Source: Streptomyces regalis
GTDB lineage: Bacteria; Actinomycetota; Actinomycetes; Streptomycetales; Streptomycetaceae
NCBI RefSeq assembly: GCF_001509475.1
Contig: NZ_LLZG01000111.1
Location: 1 to 7,850, forward strand
Direction of reading: 5' to 3'
Length of the DNA: 7,850 nt
Below, piece after piece: positions 5,839 through 7,850 of this stretch; position 1 is the first letter of the stretch, and each line of letters begins with the position of its first letter. The notes under the pieces were generated by a model that had not been told where the DNA came from, made no database searches, and worked only from the letters and a program-made list of their open reading frames with translations. A program made the position numbers and the translations under genes.

Positions 5839-6690
5839 TCAACCGGCCGCGGCCAGAAGCTTGGTGACGCGGTCGGTATCGCAGGTGCGCGGGCAGGTGG
5901 CGCAGGTGTCCTCGGGGCGCAGTGTGTAGAACATGCAGCAGCTCGCCCGGTCCCGGGTGGGCAGTGACTCGCCGTCCGGGCCGGTGAGTTCGCGGAAGGC
6001 GGCCGAGCCGACGTACGGCTGCGTCGAGCCCGGCAGCAGCAGCTCCAGCTCGCGCCGTGCGCGTCCCTGCTCGCCGCCGCCCAACAGCTGGGCGACGTAC
6101 CACAGGCCTTCGACGAGTTCGTCGGTCGCCATGCCCCACAGTGCCCGTCCGCGCCGCCGCATGCGCGGTCCGAAGCCGGTGAGTACGGGTTCCAGGTGCT
6201 CGGCGACGGCGACCCGTACCTCCGCGCGCAGCGCCTCCTCGTCGGGGACGACCCGGGTGCCGGGCAGGGTGGCCGCGGGGTCACCGGGGAGGCAGGCGAA
6301 GGTGGCGGGGCGGGCGGCCAGGCGGCCCATGGCGAGGCCGGGGGCCGTGCGGTCGTACGAGACATGCGTCACGGGGAAGCGGGGGACGCGGCGGAGCAGG
6401 AACCACGGCACGGTGATCAGCAGGCAGACGGGCCAGGCGTAGCGGTGCAGGCCGAAGCTTGCGATGACGTCGGGGCGTGCGGGCTGTCCGTAGTCGCGTT
6501 GTATCTGTGCGTCGTCCCAGGCCAGGAATGCGTCGAGGCCGGTGCCGCCCGCTGCCAGGGAAGCGGCGGTGATCCAGCCGCCGTGGCCCGGGAGCTGCTC
6601 GTCGACGGACGGCTGGGTGATGTCGAGCCCCGGGAGGACCTCGGTGAGACGGGTGTAGGCGTCTGCGAGGGCTATGGGGGGCACGGACAT
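5839..6690 (-). CDS. FhuF-like [2Fe-2S] ferric-siderophore reductase family protein
   Basis: A protein of 283 residues with an ATG at 6690. The C-terminus carries the diagnostic FhuF iron-sulphur motif: Cys251-Cys252, ten residues, Cys263, two residues, Cys266 (RASCCMFYTL ... DTCATCPRTC), with an extra Cys270. The N-terminal two thirds is the weakly conserved reductase body; LITVPWFLLRRVPRFP (91-106) is a hydrophobic stretch typical of this family rather than a clear membrane span. FhuF-type proteins reduce iron in ferric siderophores in the cytoplasm so that it is released. No siderophore synthesis or transport genes are in the window, so the substrate is unknown. The promoter overlaps an iron box, implying repression by a DmdR/IdeR-type regulator when iron is plentiful. 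The ribosome-binding site is weak (GGCGG), and the predicted leader is only about a dozen bases. Confidence 0.92.
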   Translation of the reverse strand: MSVPPIALADAYTRLTEVLPGLDITQPSVDEQLPGHGGWITAASLAAGGTGLDAFLAWDDAQIQRDYGQPARPDVIASFGLHRYAWPVCLLITVPWFLLRRVPRFPVTHVSYDRTAPGLAMGRLAARPATFACLPGDPAATLPGTRVVPDEEALRAEVRVAVAEHLEPVLTGFGPRMRRRGRALWGMATDELVEGLWYVAQLLGGGEQGRARRELELLLPGSTQPYVGSAAFRELTGPDGESLPTRDRASCCMFYTLRPEDTCATCPRTCDTDRVTKLLAAAG

Positions 6691-6710
6691 GGGTACCGCC
6701 GATCCGTGGG

Positions 6711-6739
6711 ACTTTAAAGGTAAGCCTTACCTTACCCAA
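6711..6739 (-). promoter_or_regulatory. Promoter of the FhuF-like gene
   Basis: On the minus strand, TTGGGT (6739-6734) and TAAAGT (6716-6711) are separated by exactly 17 bases, the usual housekeeping-sigma spacing. Transcription would start near 6704, just before the ATG at 6690. Confidence 0.6.
6716..6734. promoter_or_regulatory. Iron box (DmdR/IdeR operator)
   Basis: AAAGGTAAGCCTTACCTTA is a 19-bp imperfect palindrome that closely matches the actinomycete iron-box consensus TTAGGTTAGGCTAACCTAA. It fills the spacer between the -10 and -35 of the FhuF-like gene, so regulator binding would block RNA polymerase. Confidence 0.9.
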
Positions 6740-6763
6740 GATCGCTGCGGTTTACCCTGCCCT

Positions 6764-6779
6764 ATGGGGACGCCCCCAT
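6764..6779. repeat. 6-bp inverted repeat between the divergent genes
   Basis: ATGGGG (6764-6769) and CCCCAT (6774-6779) flank a 4-base loop. It could be an operator for the adjacent GntR regulator, but this is only positional inference. Confidence 0.3.
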
Positions 6780-6811
6780 TACCCCCGTGTCGAGTTCTGC
6801 GCCTATGGTGC

Positions 6812-6842
6812 TTGACGGACGAGTAACAACCCGCCGTAATGA
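6812..6842 (+). promoter_or_regulatory. Possible promoter of the GntR gene
   Basis: TTGACG at 6812-6817 is a good -35; TAATGA at 6837-6842 is a possible -10 but the spacer is 19 bases, longer than usual. It lies 33-63 bases before the GTG start. Confidence 0.35.
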
Positions 6843-6874
6843 CCCCAAGTACCGACACGTCCGGAGGAGGACCC

Positions 6875-7714
6875 GTGAAGCAGGGCGCGCATGGCTCCGC
6901 GGCAACGGGGATTCCCCAGGTCTCGCAGGCGCCGGAGGGCTCGGGAGTGCCGCGGGTGCCGTCGCAGGGCCGGGCTGCGGGCGTGGGCTTGGGCTCGGAC
7001 GTGGACCGGGCGCGGGGCGCCGACGCCTCGGCGCCGACGGCTCGTGGTGAGCACACCCACAGTGAGCAGCCCATCCCGCGACCGCGTCCGGTCGTCCAGC
7101 GGGCCTCCGTGCGGGGGCAGATCCTCGACGCCCTGCGTACCGCACTCGTCGCCGGTGAGCTGACTCCCGGCGCGGTCTACTCGGCCCCCGCACTCGGCGA
7201 ACGCTTCGGTGTCTCCGCCACGCCGGTCCGCGAGGCCATGCAGCAGCTCGCGCTGGAGGGTGCCGTCGAGGTCGTCCCCAACCGGGGGTTCCGGGTGGTC
7301 GAACGCGGCGCCCGGGAACTGGCCCAACTGGCCGAGGTCCGGGCGCTGATCGAGGTCCCGGTCATGCTCCGGCTCGCGCGCACCGTCCCCGCCGAACGCT
7401 GGGCGGAACTGCGCCCGTTGGCAGAGGCCACGGTCCGGGCGGCGTCGACCGGCTGCCGGGCGACGTACGCGGAATGCGACCGCACCTTCCACCGTGCCGT
7501 GCTCTCCCTCTGCGGCAACGAACAACTCGTCCAGATCGCCGACGACCTCCACCGCCGCGCCCAGTGGCCCCTGGTGAGCGCCGCCCTCCCGCCCGACCGG
7601 AGCCACGCCGACCTCATCACCGACGCGACGGAACACACGGCGCTGCTGGACGCGTTGATCGCCGGGGATCTGGATGTGGTGCGGTCGCTGGTAGGGGAGC
7701 ACTTCGCGGGGTAG
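6875..7714 (+). CDS. GntR-family transcriptional regulator, FadR/FCD subfamily
   Basis: A protein of 279 residues. The GTG at 6875 is chosen over the in-frame ATG at 6839 because GGAGGAGG (6863-6870) directly precedes it. Residues 1-75 are a low-complexity Gly/Ala/Pro/Ser extension unusual for the family. The winged HTH spans about 76-142 (RGQILDALRTALVAGELTPG, then FGVSATPVREAMQQLALEGAVEVVPNRGFRV). The helical FCD ligand domain follows; the four positions typical for its metal site are filled by Asp202, His206 (CDRTFH), His254 (TEHTALL) and His276 (GEHF). FCD regulators usually respond to carboxylic acids or related metabolites and often control neighbouring genes; the ligand here is unknown. 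It is divergent from the FhuF-like gene with 184 bases between starts, so shared control is possible, although the iron box is placed for the FhuF-like gene only. Confidence 0.93.
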   Translation: MKQGAHGSAATGIPQVSQAPEGSGVPRVPSQGRAAGVGLGSDVDRARGADASAPTARGEHTHSEQPIPRPRPVVQRASVRGQILDALRTALVAGELTPGAVYSAPALGERFGVSATPVREAMQQLALEGAVEVVPNRGFRVVERGARELAQLAEVRALIEVPVMLRLARTVPAERWAELRPLAEATVRAASTGCRATYAECDRTFHRAVLSLCGNEQLVQIADDLHRRAQWPLVSAALPPDRSHADLITDATEHTALLDALIAGDLDVVRSLVGEHFAG

Positions 7715-7722
7715 CGTCCGCA

Positions 7723-7742
7723 GCGCCCACGACGCCGGGCGC
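7723..7742 (+). terminator. Weak hairpin after the GntR gene
   Basis: GCGCCC (7723-7728) can pair with GGGCGC (7737-7742) around an 8-base loop, 8 bases after the stop codon. The octamer GCGCCCAC also occurs twice as a direct repeat (7723 and 7739), so the pairing may be incidental. Confidence 0.35.
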
Positions 7743-7767
7743 CCACTCTCAACGCCGGTCCGTGCAT

Positions 7768-7850
7768 TTCAGCCCGTCCGGCGTTTGAGGACGAGGCCCG
7801 TTCAGGGCCGAAGCGGGGGTCCAGGGGGCGGCAGCCCCCTGGCGGGGTCG
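7768..7850. repeat. Dispersed Streptomyces-type intergenic repeat, hairpin-rich, cut by the window edge
   Basis: The segment from TTCAGCCCGTCCGGCG through CCAGGGGGC closely resembles a sequence I recognise as very common between genes in Streptomyces genomes. It holds two hairpins: GGCCC (7795-7799) with GGGCC (7805-7809), and CCAGGGGGC (7821-7829) with GCCCCCTGG (7834-7842), 4-base loop. It may act as a terminator for the GntR gene. Copy number cannot be judged here. Confidence 0.65.

Overview
The window looks like chromosomal DNA of a Streptomyces or a very close actinomycete. It is very GC-rich, third codon positions in the real genes are almost all G or C, GTG starts occur next to ATG, and the families present (degenerate PP2C protein, XRE-type HTH membrane protein, RsbW-like ATPase, DUF2637 membrane protein, FhuF-like iron reductase with an iron box, FCD-type GntR regulator) form a typical streptomycete set. 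No coding sequence looks foreign. No CRISPR array, tRNA, rRNA, transposase or biosynthetic cluster was seen.

Layout. Up to 986 (+): the 3' part of a PP2C-family protein that enters from outside the window and lacks two of the four metal-binding aspartates. 1008-2312 (-): an HTH protein anchored by one membrane segment with an extracytoplasmic cysteine-bearing domain, converging on the first gene with a 21-bp gap. 2313-2698: a divergent intergenic region with palindromes near the HTH gene start and a 140-bp, transposase-less element bounded by long inverted repeats (MITE-like). 2699-3316 (+): a small secreted protein, followed by a strong hairpin terminator. 3385-3896: about 500 bases without a convincing gene but with a series of perfect inverted repeats. 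3897-4379 (+): an RsbW/SpoIIAB-like ATP-binding regulator. A 21-bp perfect-stem hairpin at 4417-4459 ends it and the convergent DUF2637 gene (4476-5519, -). 5520-5838: an intergenic stretch with two palindromes. 5839-6690 (-): a FhuF-like [2Fe-2S] protein whose promoter carries an iron box exactly between -10 and -35. 6875-7714 (+): a GntR/FCD regulator divergent from it. 7768 to the end: a hairpin-forming sequence that resembles a common dispersed Streptomyces repeat.

Working together. There is no obvious operon; nearly every gene stands alone with its own control region, so this is an ordinary block of regulatory, envelope and iron-homeostasis genes rather than one pathway. The best-supported regulatory statements are iron repression of the FhuF-like gene and a possible bldA (TTA codon) dependence of two genes, the HTH membrane protein (codon 15) and the RsbW-like ATPase (codon 60). 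I found no clear undescribed multi-gene system. The items most worth a second look are the TTA pair, the MITE-like element, the possible non-canonical start of the ATPase gene, and the metal-site-deficient phosphatase homologue.
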